DNA of 64,000 nt from Endomychus coccineus (GCA_958510875.1 OY294070.1:46231576-46295575); one strand, 5' to 3'; positions 54,885-64,000 are shown, counted from the first letter of the stretch. Notes: a model not told the origin generated them from the letters alone. Made by a program: numbers and translations.

Positions 54885-56239
54885 CTAGAAACCTACACCT
54901 GATTTGGGTACGTAATCGCTCCATCTGTAATTGTGAATATTACAAGTGTTACTTATTAAATAATAAAGATAATCATTAGTCGAACATACTTCAACCAATA
55001 ATTCGCCTAGAGCAAATCTAGTGCCACGTATACCAAATTTATCTAAACTTGGTATTGTAGGTTGGGGTGTAGTCAAAGTTGGAGGAGCAAACGACTGATG
55101 CAACTCATCATCATCATATAGCCTATAGGGAAAGTAGAATTAGCATTAAAATAATTCGAAAGTAAATCAGAAAAAAGAAAAACTTACGTTAAATCAATCA
55201 TTCCCACCACATTATCATCTGGAGGAGCAGGTGACCGATGCGACTCATCATCATCATATAGCCTATAGGGAAAGTAGAATTAGCATTAAAATAATTCGTA
55301 AGTAAATCAGAAAAAAGAAAAACTTACGTTAAATCAATCATTCCCACCACATTATCATCTGGAGGAGCAGGTGACCGATGCGACTCATCATCATCATATA
55401 GCCTATAGGGAAAGTAGAATTAGCATTAAAATAATTCGTAAGTAAATCAGAAAAAGAAAAACTTACGTTAAATCAATCATTCCCACCACATTATCATCTG
55501 GAGGAGCAGGTGACCGATGCGACTCATCATCATCATATAGCCTATAGGGAAAGTAGAATTAGCATTAAAATAATTCGTAAGTAAATCAGAAAAAATAAAA
55601 ACTTACGTTAAATCAATCATTCCCACCACATTATCATCTGGAGGAGCAGGTGACCGATGCGACTCATCATCATCATATAGCCTATAGGGAAAGTAGAATT
55701 AGCATTAAAATAATTCGTAAGTAAATCAGAAAAAAGAAAAACTTACGTTAAATCAATCATTCCCACCACATTATCATCTGGAGGAGCAGGTGACCGATGC
55801 GACTCATCATCATCATATAGCCTATAGGGAAAGTAGAATTAGCATTAAAATAATTCGTAAGTAAATCAGAAAAAAGAAAAACTTACGTTAAATCAATCAT
55901 TCCCACCACATTATCATCTGGAGGAGCAGGTGACCGATGCGACTCATCATCATCATATAGCCTATAGGGAAAGTAGAATTAGCATTAAAATAATTCGTAA
56001 GTAAATCAGAAAAAAGAAAAACTTACGTTAAATTCTCATCCAACCTGAAAAATAATATACATCCATACTATACTTCAAAAAGAAATAAAGAACTTACTGT
56101 TCATGTATGTAAATTAGAAAAAAAAAAGTAAAACTTACGTTAAATCAATCATTTCAGCCATATTGTCATCCAACCTGAAAAATAATATACATTCATACTG
56201 TACTTTAAAAAAGAAATAAAGAACTTACTGTTCACGCAT
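54885..56239 (-). CDS. Mini-exon gene: nine predicted exons including six tandem 75-nt copies
   Basis: Minus strand. Exons: 56229-56239 (ATG, 11 nt), 56139-56174 (36), 56027-56044 (18), then 55887-55961, 55747-55821, 55607-55681, 55467-55541, 55328-55402 and 55188-55262 (75 nt each), and 55122-54885 (238 with stop). Every internal boundary has a GTAAGT donor and a TTTTCAG or CCCTATAG acceptor; introns are 54-94 nt, mostly 65. Lengths add to 753 nt, an open frame of 250 residues. Each repeated exon encodes a 25-residue unit with LYDDDESHRSPAPP and ending MIDLT; the 36- and 18-nt exons encode shortened LDDNMAEMIDLT and LDENLT versions. The last exon adds a unique C-terminus (GIRGTRFALGELLVEV). 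No known domain. The spliced model is inference, but the agreement of phase, splice sites and frame is strong. Confidence 0.7.
55188..56026 (-). repeat. Tandem array of exon-plus-intron units, 140 bp period
   Basis: Six units of 139-140 bp, nearly identical, each a 75-nt exon plus a 64-65-nt intron. The unit boundaries at the array edges fall in introns, so copy number can change without disturbing the reading frame. Confidence 0.92.
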
Positions 56240-56435
56240 TTAACTTTCGCTATTCATCGTTTTTGTTTTTTGTCGAAAGTAGATGTATTCGAATTGTGAT
56301 GGTTGCTTACATGTTGCAGCTATTTAAACATTTACAGTATTGACGTCAAACTCGATTTTTATTCAAAACATATATATATATATATATATAAACAAGTTTA
56401 AAGTTTCTTTGCCTAATTGGCCACTATCGTGTATG

Positions 56436-56755
56436 TAACTTAAGAGATATAGAATTAAATTTTCTGAATTATGAAGATAACTTAGATAATTTAACATAGG
56501 ATTATAAAGATGAATAAACGTAAAAGATTGAACCATAGGCGGGATTCGAACCCACATTTCCGGACTTCCAGTCCAGGGTGTTTACCAATTACACAACTTC
56601 GGTAATTGGTAAACACCCTGGACTGGAAGTCCGGAAATGTGGGTTCGAATCCCGCCTATGGTTCAATCTTTTACGTTTATTCATCTTTATAATCCTATGT
56701 TAAATTATCTAAGTTATCTTCATAATTCAGAAAATTTAATTCTATATCTCTTAAG

Positions 56756-56758
<3 letters not shown>
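56436..56758. repeat. Perfect palindrome, 157-bp arms, 9-nt loop
   Basis: 56436-56592 and 56602-56758 are exact reverse complements by eye, with the loop ACAACTTCG at 56593-56601. The centre lies in the acceptor stem of a tRNA-like sequence. TA dinucleotide repeats follow at 56757-56810 and a shorter run sits at 56371-56391. Confidence 0.92.
56531..56603 (-). tRNA. Canonical 73-nt tRNA-like cloverleaf, anticodon GGA
   Basis: On the minus strand: acceptor ACCGAAG pairs with CTATGGT (6 of 7), D stem GTGT/ACAC (4 of 4), anticodon stem CTGGA/TCCGG (5 of 5 with one G-T), loop CTGGAAG, a 4-nt variable loop, T stem GTGGG/CCCGC with loop TTCGAAT, discriminator T, no encoded CCA. B box GGTTCGAATCC. 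GGA would read Ser codons, but the short variable loop is not tRNA-Ser-like, so identity is uncertain. The palindrome's other arm carries an inverted copy lacking the native 5' acceptor strand. Confidence 0.7.
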
Positions 56759-56815
<57 letters not shown>

Positions 56816-57158
56816 CCTGTCGGACTATCTATCAGACAGTCCTAGTGTGAGTGCACCATGTCGCGCGAAATATAAAACAGGTGTTTGGAGGAATTTTTCA
56901 TGATTTATCATAGTGAGCCGTGTCTAGGGAGTGTGAAATCGAAAAACTATCACGACCGTGATGAGAAAGATATGGCATATTCGAAATTGGTAGAAATGTA
57001 ATGGAAAAGTACTTTCGCTGATTTGGATGTTGTTATTGCATCATCTTTCACATCTTACGTGTATTATAAATAAATGCAATGGAAAAGTACTTTCGCTGAT
57101 TTGGAATTGCTTATAGAAAATGCATGCATTGACGTAGCTTGTTTTGATCCGCATGCTG

Positions 57159-57301
57159 TATAAAATAAGAGGGAACTCCAATATCTTACATCAGTTCACA
57201 ACAGCAAATGTACCTTGCTCAATAGTAGTATTTACGATACATCAAGTAAATTTTCACATTTTATAGGTAAATTCAGTGTTGAAGCATTCGTTCAGGTAAG
57301 T
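57159..57301 (+). promoter_or_regulatory. Promoter cassette 3, likely driving PolB through a spliced leader
   Basis: TATAAAA at 57159-57165, TCAGT at 57191-57195 (same 34-bp spacing as cassette 1), then a leader ending in GTTCAG with donor GTAAGT at 57296. A good acceptor (TTCTATCGTAG) ends at 59260, six bases before the PolB ATG at 59267. I infer a leader exon of about 100 nt spliced to PolB across a 2-kb intron containing the opposite-strand DUF8207-like gene. Confidence 0.5.
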
Positions 57302-57412
57302 AATTCTTCATTAATTGATTTTTATAATTTCTTATATCGAATGCTATATATATATTCTAATCAAATGTGTACACATGTCATGAATTTGTTAATTTCATTA
57401 GGTTATTTTTGT

Positions 57413-58261
57413 TCAGTGCAATCTACACCCATCAATTTGTTTATTCGTTTGATAATACCTATGTTTTGCAGCTGTTTTTGTTAGAATTTCATTATACGCC
57501 TTTTTATCATGTAATGTATAATATTTCGGTTGTTTTTTAAAAAGTAATTCGTATAATCCTCTAGTACCAGTATATGTTTTGCCTTTTACTACTATGTCTG
57601 TACCATTTATTTTTAAACTTGAATTCCCAATTGAAAATTTCTCTGTCCTAGGATTGTGACGGATTCCATACTTTTGATCAAAATCCCTCAAGTCACCCGT
57701 TATCATTTCGCTTATGTATTCTCGTGGTAATGGTTCGTATTGTTCTAAATAGTCAATAAATGATTTTTCGGCTATATCATCATTTCTAGTTCTATTAATA
57801 TTTACTTTATCATTGTAATCATCATCATCATCTTCTTCTAATTCTTTAATTATTGATTGTTTGAAACTGTCTGTTGGTAGTCGTTTAGAATCAAGTTTTG
57901 GTGTTGAAGAAAATATTCGCTTTGATGTACTAGGAGTATGTAAATTATTTACATCTGAATCAATATTTTTAATAGGAACATTAAGATAATCATCAGACTG
58001 TTCATTTTTTGGTGAAAAATATTCACTTTCTTCACCATCATCATCACCACCACCAAAATCTGTATAAATATCACCAGTTTTCTTATCTAATTTATTTTCT
58101 ATATTTTTCAAATGTTTAGTTATCGGTGAAAATATTTTTTTCTTGAGAATTTCCCCATGTTTAAATACATCCAATTTATTTTTTATCTCTTTACGCTTCT
58201 TTATTAGTTTTTGTTTTAAATGTCGTTGCGTAATATTCATATTGACGATGATGTTCTTCAC
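57413..58261 (-). CDS. DUF8207-like protein of PolB elements
   Basis: Open 282-codon frame. I keep the Met at 58261; a second at 58240 (MNITQRHLKQKLIKKRKEIK) is also possible. The N-terminal third is a basic coiled coil, the middle is Asp-rich and low-complexity (ELEEDDDDDYNDK), and the C-terminal 110 residues form a compact domain with KYGIRHNPRTEKFSIGNS, IVVKGKTYTGTRGLYELLFK and KKQPKYYTLHD. This matches my memory of a widespread uncharacterised arthropod family (DUF8207) found near PolB genes. Function unknown. A partial copy of the C-terminal coding region lies at about 53440-53515. Confidence 0.65.
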   Translation of the reverse strand: MKNIIVNMNITQRHLKQKLIKKRKEIKNKLDVFKHGEILKKKIFSPITKHLKNIENKLDKKTGDIYTDFGGGDDDGEESEYFSPKNEQSDDYLNVPIKNIDSDVNNLHTPSTSKRIFSSTPKLDSKRLPTDSFKQSIIKELEEDDDDDYNDKVNINRTRNDDIAEKSFIDYLEQYEPLPREYISEMITGDLRDFDQKYGIRHNPRTEKFSIGNSSLKINGTDIVVKGKTYTGTRGLYELLFKKQPKYYTLHDKKAYNEILTKTAAKHRYYQTNKQIDGCRLH

Positions 58262-58311
58262 TCGATATAATATTTCAAACTAAGTATGTTTGAATAAAGT
58301 AGATTGATATA

Positions 58312-58440
58312 TATCAAATTAACGAAAAATTAAACAGTTTCAAACAGTTATTGAACAGCTTAAGAACAGCTTTTGAACAGCTTAAAACAGCTATTAAACA
58401 GCTTCAAACAGGTATTGAACAGCTTCAAACATCTATTAGA
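58312..58440. repeat. Short tandem repeats, AACAGCTT type
   Basis: Seven or so spaced copies of AACAGCTT/AACAGTTA-like words at 13-17 bp intervals, upstream of the DUF8207-like gene start. Could be binding sites or simple sequence. Confidence 0.7.
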
Positions 58441-58639
58441 TAGTTTCTCATTAGTTTTTTCTTTTACAAAAATAGTTTATAGATGTATGAAATTATCAAA
58501 ACACTTTCTATATCTTCCTTTATCAATAGCATTATCTTTAACAATACATAAAAAAACAATTTAGATAGAGCATGTATGGAACATGATATTGCATATTCAT
58601 GAGGAAAATCAAACTACTTTATTTAATCTTGTAAATATA

Positions 58640-59170
58640 CTGAAACCCTTATATTCTAATGGTACATATCGTTGAGGAGTTTTTTATAAATGAGCGATTC
58701 CAATAGCAAATTTAGGAGATTCAGTATAATTTCCTTATAATCCACCGGTACATATCGTTCGAGAGCTCTTATAAACGAGTGATTTCAAAAAATTCAGATA
58801 TATTACTATCATCCTGCCGAACATTCAGGAGATTTAGTATAATTTCCTTATAATTCACCGGTACATATCGTTCGAGAGTTCTTATAAACGAGTGATTCCA
58901 AGAGTAAAAAAAAAATTCAGATATATTAATATCATCCTGCTGTTAACATATAGGTTACGAGCAATCTCAATAGAGGTCATTTTAGGAGATTTAGTATAAT
59001 TTCCTTATAATCCACCGGTACATATTGTTCGAGAGATAAATATATAACATTTTTTAGATAGAGCATACTTTATTCAATCTTGTGAATATACTGGAAACTT
59101 GTGTGTAATACCCTTATATTCCACCAGTACATATCGTGCGAGAGTTCTTATAAACGAGTGATTTCAAAAG
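58640..59170. repeat. Iteron-like repeats upstream of PolB
   Basis: Five imperfect copies of a block with TATAATTTCCTTATAATCCA, then CCGGTACATATCGTTCGAGA and TCTTATAAACGAGTGATTYC, at about 58650, 58730, 58850, 58998 and 59110. They lie between the divergent DUF8207-like and PolB genes. Their spacing suggests protein-binding sites, possibly for transcription or replication; this is inference. Confidence 0.8.
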
Positions 59171-59266
59171 CAATTGGAAGTAAGCATTTAGGGAAGATCT
59201 CTTCTCCATTTTCAAGAGATAAAGAGTTATCTCATTTACTAATTTTCAATTCTATCGTAGATCAAA

Positions 59267-62200
59267 ATGCCCATTTTCACTGATCTGGTGAAGCATATCG
59301 CAACTCTTCTAGGACATCTAACGCCCCACTATAATGAAGCAACGGCTGCTGAGGGATTGCGAGAGTGCACCTTAGGGATAAGGAGAATACATAATGCCCT
59401 TAAATCGGCGAAAAACATCGGAGAGAAGCAGCAGCTACTATCAGCATTGGGGGCGGTGAAGACGCTACGTATCCAGATAAAATCGTTGCGGAAGAGAGGT
59501 TCTGGTATAACTTCGAGAAAAGAAACAGCGCGGGATCGAGTTTATTGGACTGATTCCATATCTGCGTTCAACAACCGCATCCGTACAGGGATCCTTTCAA
59601 ACTTGAAGCATAAGGATCCCGAAGCATTTATGTTGGAAGAAGGATGAGGCAGTTAAAGTTAATGCAGTATTCTGCGGAGAATTTCGAATCGTCAAAGCAG
59701 AGCAGGTATTGACTGAATTCAAGTACTTCAATACATCTAATTCGCCAATCTATCGGGACACCAACTTGGATAGTTGGTTTGAGGATAAGATAGTGAAGCC
59801 GATATTAACCCAATTGGAAGAGTTTCAAGAAAGAGACAGCGGGTGGGCGTTGACTAAGATTATAAATTTGGGGATAAATATTAACAAATTCACACCTCAA
59901 CTAGGTTCATCGTATATCGATTTACCGGTCCAGATCAAACGTAAAAAGGCTTGTATTAATGTGAAAAATGACGATGATGCTTGTTTCGCATGGGCAGTAA
60001 CAGCTGGGTTACATCCTACTACTAACCCACATTCAGATAGAGCTAGTTCATACCCTCACTACAGGGAAGTATCAAAATTGAAAGGGATTCAATTTCCGAT
60101 GACAATGCGTCAGATCCCCAACTTTGAGAAGCAGAATGGAGTCTCCATCAACGTATATATCTTGAAGAAGAGTGTAAAATCATTCGTTACGTTACCTACC
60201 TACCTCACGAAGGAGAAAAGGGATAGACACGTTAACTTTCTGCTTATTCAAGATCGTTACTTTGAGGAGGAGGAAGGAGAAGATAGCGATGATGTGACGC
60301 CAATTCGTTTCCATTACGTCTGGATTAAAGATCTATCACGCCTGGTTTCTTCGCAGCTGAATAAACATGATGGACGGAAATATTTTTGTGAACGATGTCT
60401 CCATTACTTCCACTCTGAGGAGAAGTTAGACAAACATACTGAGGATTGTGAGAAGCTAAATAGCTGTAAGGTTAAGATGCCCGAAGTTGGAAAGAATATC
60501 CTAAAATTCAAAAATTTTAAGAATAAAGTGAAAGCTCCATTTGTGGTATATGCAGATCTGGAAAGCGCTCTTAGCCCCACTTCGGACCCGAAAAAGACGC
60601 AGCAACATATCCCTGCAGCTATCGGATATTTCATGAAATGCTCCTATGAAGATTCCCTATCCTTCTATCGGGCTCATCGAGGCGTGGATTGCATGAGCTG
60701 GTTCGCGGATCAGATGAAACAACTTGCCGAAGAATTAAGTACAGTTTTCTGGTGTCCTTATGACATCGATATGACGCAGGATGAAAAAGTCGCATTCAGA
60801 ATAGCAACATATTGTCATATTTGTGAGCAACCATTCTCTGAAGTGGATAAAAAAGTGCGAGATCACAATCACCTTCTACCTCTGAAAAATTATCGGGGAG
60901 CAGCACATGAAGGGTGCAACATCAACTATCAAGATACGCATGTTGTTCCTGTAGTTTTCCATAATCTAAGCAACTATGATGCAAACTTTATAATTGAAGA
61001 TGTAGCCTTGCGAATGGAAGGTAAAATCGATCTGCTCCCGATAACTAAGGAAAAATACATAAGTTTCACCAAACATGTAGATGATACACCCATTCAACTC
61101 AGATTCATAGACTCGTTCAGGTTCATGGGTTCCTCCCTCGATAAATTAGCATCATACTTGAATGATTTCCCAAATTTGAAATGTCAGTTTAGGGAACTCG
61201 ATGATGAACAAGTTGGGCTATTAACCAAGAAAGGTGTTATGCCATATGATTATATCGACTCGTTTGATCGGTTTTCCGATTCAGTTTTACCTCCTATTGA
61301 TGCTTTCTACAATAAATTGGAGGATAAACCATGCCCCCGAAAACTCTACCAGCGAGCCCAGCATATATGGGAAAAATTTGGATGTAGAAACTTGGGGCAA
61401 TATGTCGATTTGTATATGAAGACGGACATAATGCTTCTAGCGGATGTTTTCGAGCAATTCAGAACTAGCTGTCATCAAACATATAATCTGGATCCTGCAC
61501 ACTACTTTACATTACCTGGCTTCACTCGGGATGCTATGCTGAAACATACGAAACAAGAACTGGAGCTTCTCACAGACCTCGATATATTTCTATTCGTTGA
61601 GAAAGGGATTAGAGGAGGACTCAGTCAAGTTTGTTCTAAGCCCACGCCAACAATAAATATATGCCAAATTATAATCCATCGAAAGCTGATTCTTATTTGA
61701 TGTATTATGACGTCAATAACCAGTATGGTTGGGCCACGAGTCAAGCTCTCCCATATGGCGGATTTGAATGGTGTGATGCAAATATTGACGTTACTACAGT
61801 TCCAGATGATTCTGATGTAGGATATATTTTAGAAGTCGAATTGGAGTACCCTAAACATCTGCTTGATCAACATATAGATTTACCCTTCTGCCCTCTACAT
61901 ATCGATCCTCAAACAGGGAACAGCTCAGCTTCATCAAATGCATCATCAAAATTGATGGCAACGCTTCAGCCTAAGGAGAAGTACGTCATCCATTACCGCA
62001 GTCTCAAGCAAGCGCTAGCAAACGGTTTGATTCTAAGTAAAATTCATCGTGCCTTGAAATTTAGACAAGCTGCATGGTTGAAATCGTATATTAACCTGAA
62101 TACTAACCTTCGGAAGGCAGCAAAGAATGAGTTTGAGAAGAACTTATTCAAATTGATGAATAATGCTGTATTCGGTAAGACGATGGAAAACATCCGTAAA

Positions 62201-63034
62201 AGAGTGAATGTTCGCTTACTAACCGAGTGGGCTGGGAGGTATGGTGCACAATCATACATATCGAAGCCGGACTTTAAGAGTTGTACGATCTTCAATGAGA
62301 ATTTGGTAGCTGTTGAACTAAACAAGCTGGAAGTATGGTTGAATAAGCCGATATATGTGGGTACGTCGATTCTGGATTTGGCGAAGATAACCATATACGA
62401 CTTCCATTATGGATATATGATTCAGACGTTTGGGGATAGTTGTTATGTACTGTATACAGATACGGATTCTCTTATCTATGAATTGGAGCGAGACCCTCAT
62501 GATATGATGAAGCGTGATCACCATCACTTCGACACCAGTGACTACCCAGTTGACAACATCTATGATATTCCACTCGTTAATAAGAAGGTGTTAGGAAAGA
62601 TGAAGGATGAGAGCAACGGAACCCCCATGACCGATTTTGTAGGTCTAAGGTCCAAATTATACGCAATAAAGTTATTAACTACTGAGTATGATGTTAGTAG
62701 GAAGCTTCAAGATCTGAAAAAAGCTGAATATGAAGAATCCGAAATTGCGGAAATAATGCGGAACTATGGTGTGATAAAAAAAGCTAAGGGAGTGAAATTT
62801 TCCGTTGTGAAAAACAGGATCGATTTCGATGACTATGTAGAGTGTCTCGAAAAGTGGAAAGAAGTATCAGTTACTCAACATTTAATTAAAGCTGAAAAAC
62901 ATAAAGTGTTTTCTATAAGTCAGGAGAAGATTGCTTCATCTCCCAACGATGATAAGCGGTACTTGATACCTGGAACTTTTGCAACGCTTCCGTGGGGACA
63001 TTATACAATCTCTAATATAATGGCGACAGATTAG
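59267..63034 (+). pseudogene. DNA polymerase B (protein-primed type) of the PolB element, two frameshifts
   Basis: Three frames in series: 59267-59647, then about 59640-61660, then 61655-63034; single frameshifts at about 59645 and 61655 interrupt it. N-terminal region of unknown role (LDSWFEDKIVKPILTQLEEF; KKACINVKNDDDACFAWAVT), a C2H2 finger (CERCLHYFHSEEKLDKHTEDC region near 60385-60450), exonuclease motifs (YADLES; FHNLSNYDANFI; YVDLYMKTD), a CHIC...VRDHNHL...GCN zinc motif resembling HNH/endonuclease VII, and polymerase motifs A (YYDVNNQYGW), B (KLMNNAVFGKTMEN) and C (YTDTDSLIYE). All catalytic residues are present. The family copies linear element or viral DNA using a protein primer. 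About 1,250 residues if continuous. The frameshifts may be decay or sequence error. Confidence 0.88.
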
Positions 63035-63150
63035 TGATTGTTGGTTAAATATATTTACATTTAGATATAGTTACAATATATTCATTTCACATTTATTTAT
63101 TAGAATCTAATATTACATCATAGGGATTTATGTATCCCGATTAGTTTGAA
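63035..63150. other. PolB 3' flank
   Basis: AT-rich 116 bp between the PolB stop and the right inverted repeat; no AATAAA is obvious. Confidence 0.4.
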
Positions 63151-63600
63151 TATAATCATATTCAACATTTAGTTAAGTTTAGTCAAGTTCAAGTTTATTT
63201 AAAACGTGTTCACATAATTTTTTTGTTATCGATTGCTAGTGGTTTGTAGGCCTCCTGGGGACGCTTTCCACTTTATTGAAAAAAAGCAACGTGCCATAAG
63301 TTCTACCTCTTCGGTGGTTGGGAAACGAACTAGATCTCCATAAAAACTTCTTGCTTATATATGTTTGATTGAATAACCGTCTGTTGAAGCACATGTCTGA
63401 ATGTTGAAGCACGTGTCCAGAATTACTATTTTCAACTTTCAAACTAATTGTGTAACATGAAAATCACATTCTTTCGATTTAAAATTATTATGGATGAGGT
63501 TAGGCTCACCTTTACCTAGGTGACATTAGGCTAAACCCACGTGACAAACCTAGGGTGCACCGGAGCTGTATCTACTACATTAAAGACGATTGTTATCATG

Positions 63601-63669
63601 TCCTCCATAGCTCAGCGGTTAAGGCGTCGATTTTGGAATTTATTTCCCGGGTTCGAATCTGGTGTAGGA
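63601..63669 (+). tRNA. tRNA-like unit 1 in the right inverted repeat
   Basis: 69 nt with a 7-bp acceptor stem (TCCTCCA with TGTAGGA, one mismatch), an A box TAGCTCAGCGG at 63608-63618 and a B box GGTTCGAATCT at 63650-63660. The anticodon region (ATTTTGGAATT, TGG or TTG possible) has a poor stem, so this is a tRNA-derived or tRNA-mimicking unit rather than a clear functional tRNA. Its truncated mirror is at 52037-52095. Confidence 0.6.
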
Positions 63670-63736
63670 CAACATTCATTTTTCAGTACAGTTGACTCGG
63701 ATTATATATACTACATTAAAATTACTCATTCTCAAG

Positions 63737-63805
63737 TCCTTCATAGCTGAGCGGTTAAAGCGTTGACTTTGGAATTTATTTCTCGGGTTCCAATCTGGTG
63801 TAGAA
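63737..63805 (+). tRNA. tRNA-like unit 2 in the right inverted repeat
   Basis: 69 nt, about 136 bp from unit 1. A box TAGCTGAGCGG intact, B box decayed to GGTTCCAATCT, and the acceptor stem weaker (TCCTTCA with TGTAGAA). Missing from the left inverted repeat. Confidence 0.5.
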
Positions 63806-63867
63806 CAAAATTCATTTCAGTAGAAGTGACTCAGGTTATATACTACATTTAAATTGATTAATTCAAT

Positions 63868-63937
63868 TCCTCCATAGCTGGGCGGTTAAGCCACCTAACT
63901 TTGGAATTAATTTCTCGGGTTCGAATCCGGTGTAGGA
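63868..63937 (+). tRNA. tRNA-like unit 3 in the right inverted repeat
   Basis: 70 nt with acceptor TCCTCCA/TGTAGGA, A box TAGCTGGGCGG and a perfect B box GGTTCGAATCC. Loop TTTGGAA would give anticodon TGG, but stem pairing is poor. The mirror copy is at 51912-51978. Confidence 0.6.
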
Positions 63938-64000
63938 TAACAAAATATTCATTTCAGTAGAATGCGAGTACACAGATGACTAGTTCACAGACTGCAGATT

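Larger units (their letters stand above)
51690..64000. mobile_element. PolB element with tRNA-array inverted repeats (Polinton-like), right end beyond window
   Basis: Inverted copies about 0.7-0.85 kb long lie at about 51850-52545 and 63151-64000. Between them are a PolB gene (59267-63034), a DUF8207-like gene (58261-57413), a mini-exon gene (56239-54885), repeated promoter cassettes, iteron-like repeats and a 323-bp palindrome. No integrase, capsid, packaging ATPase or adenain-type protease is seen in the 10.6 kb interior. Size and PolB point to the Polinton world, but the gene set is reduced or different. The left outer edge is uncertain; 51690-51850 holds short repeats of CTATGGTTTGGTAATCTATG type. 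Confidence 0.75.
63151..64000. repeat. Right inverted repeat of PolB element (cut by window end)
   Basis: At least 850 bp, inverted relative to 51850-52545 with near-identity outside the indels. It carries three tRNA-like units in tandem. Its outer end is not in the window. Confidence 0.9.

Noticed and set aside
55188..56026. CRISPR array
   Set aside because: The repeats are 140 bp with no variable spacers, in an insect genome, and each unit has exon and splice-site structure.
56531..56603. Functional host tRNA-Ser gene
   Set aside because: The cloverleaf is good, but the short variable loop does not fit tRNA-Ser and it sits in a palindrome within a mobile element; kept as tRNA-like only.
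59101..59283. Short plus-strand frame just before PolB
   Set aside because: It runs through the iteron-like repeats and the splice acceptor; no protein features.

Overview
The window is AT-rich, non-prokaryotic DNA from an animal genome, most likely an insect. The evidence is the mobile-element complement: errantivirus-like Gypsy elements primed by tRNA-Ser, BEL/Pao elements, R1- and CR1/Jockey-like LINEs, a PIF/Harbinger element, Polinton genes and arthropod-type TATA/TCAGT promoters. I cannot fix the species. A CENP-C-like gene would fit a monocentric lineage such as beetles or Hymenoptera better than holocentric insects, but this is weak evidence. Almost nothing here looks like an ordinary host gene; the window is a nest of mobile elements.

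Layout. 1-4823: an intronless 1.48 kb-codon gene with a FEN1/XPG-like nuclease domain and a CXC zinc cluster, bracketed by 17-bp terminal inverted repeats (TIRs). About 5341-13700: a decayed Gypsy element (minus strand) split by a PIF/Harbinger element (10173-11984). About 14520-24746: a LINE (minus) split by a BEL/Pao element (17328-23276, target-site duplication ATTCC). 25570-26110: R1-type LINE scrap. 26993-32707: a second BEL/Pao element (plus). 32726-33116: an inverted-repeat structure containing a flipped piece of that element's LTR. 33126-34771: a GC-rich island encoding a CENP-C-like protein, frame-broken. 34830-36765: LINE and Gypsy scraps. About 37635-41900: a second Gypsy. About 41960-42640: LINE scrap. 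44167-44629 and 50131-50496: two halves of a Polinton integrase, separated by a third Gypsy (44634-50126, target-site duplication TGCT) that has lost RT, RNase H and most of integrase but keeps gag, protease and an envelope-like gene. 50499-50948: another Polinton-type gene. About 50965-51690: tail of a fourth Gypsy.

51.7 kb to the window end is the most interesting part: a PolB-encoding element bounded by inverted repeats of at least 0.85 kb. The repeats carry tandem tRNA-like units with A and B boxes. Inside are a protein-primed-type DNA polymerase B gene (59267-63034, two frameshifts), a DUF8207-like gene, three copies of a TATA/initiator/leader/splice-donor cassette, iteron-like repeats, a perfect palindrome with 157-bp arms built around a canonical 73-nt tRNA-like cloverleaf, and a gene made of tiny exons. 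That gene has six near-identical 75-nt, phase-preserving exons in a 140-bp tandem array, with consensus splice sites on every exon and a 753-nt open frame through the predicted splice pattern. No integrase, capsid, ATPase or protease gene is seen between the inverted repeats, so this is either a reduced Polinton or a different class of PolB element.

Relative timing can be read from the nesting: Polinton fragment before Gypsy-3; Gypsy-1 before Harbinger; LINE before BEL-1.
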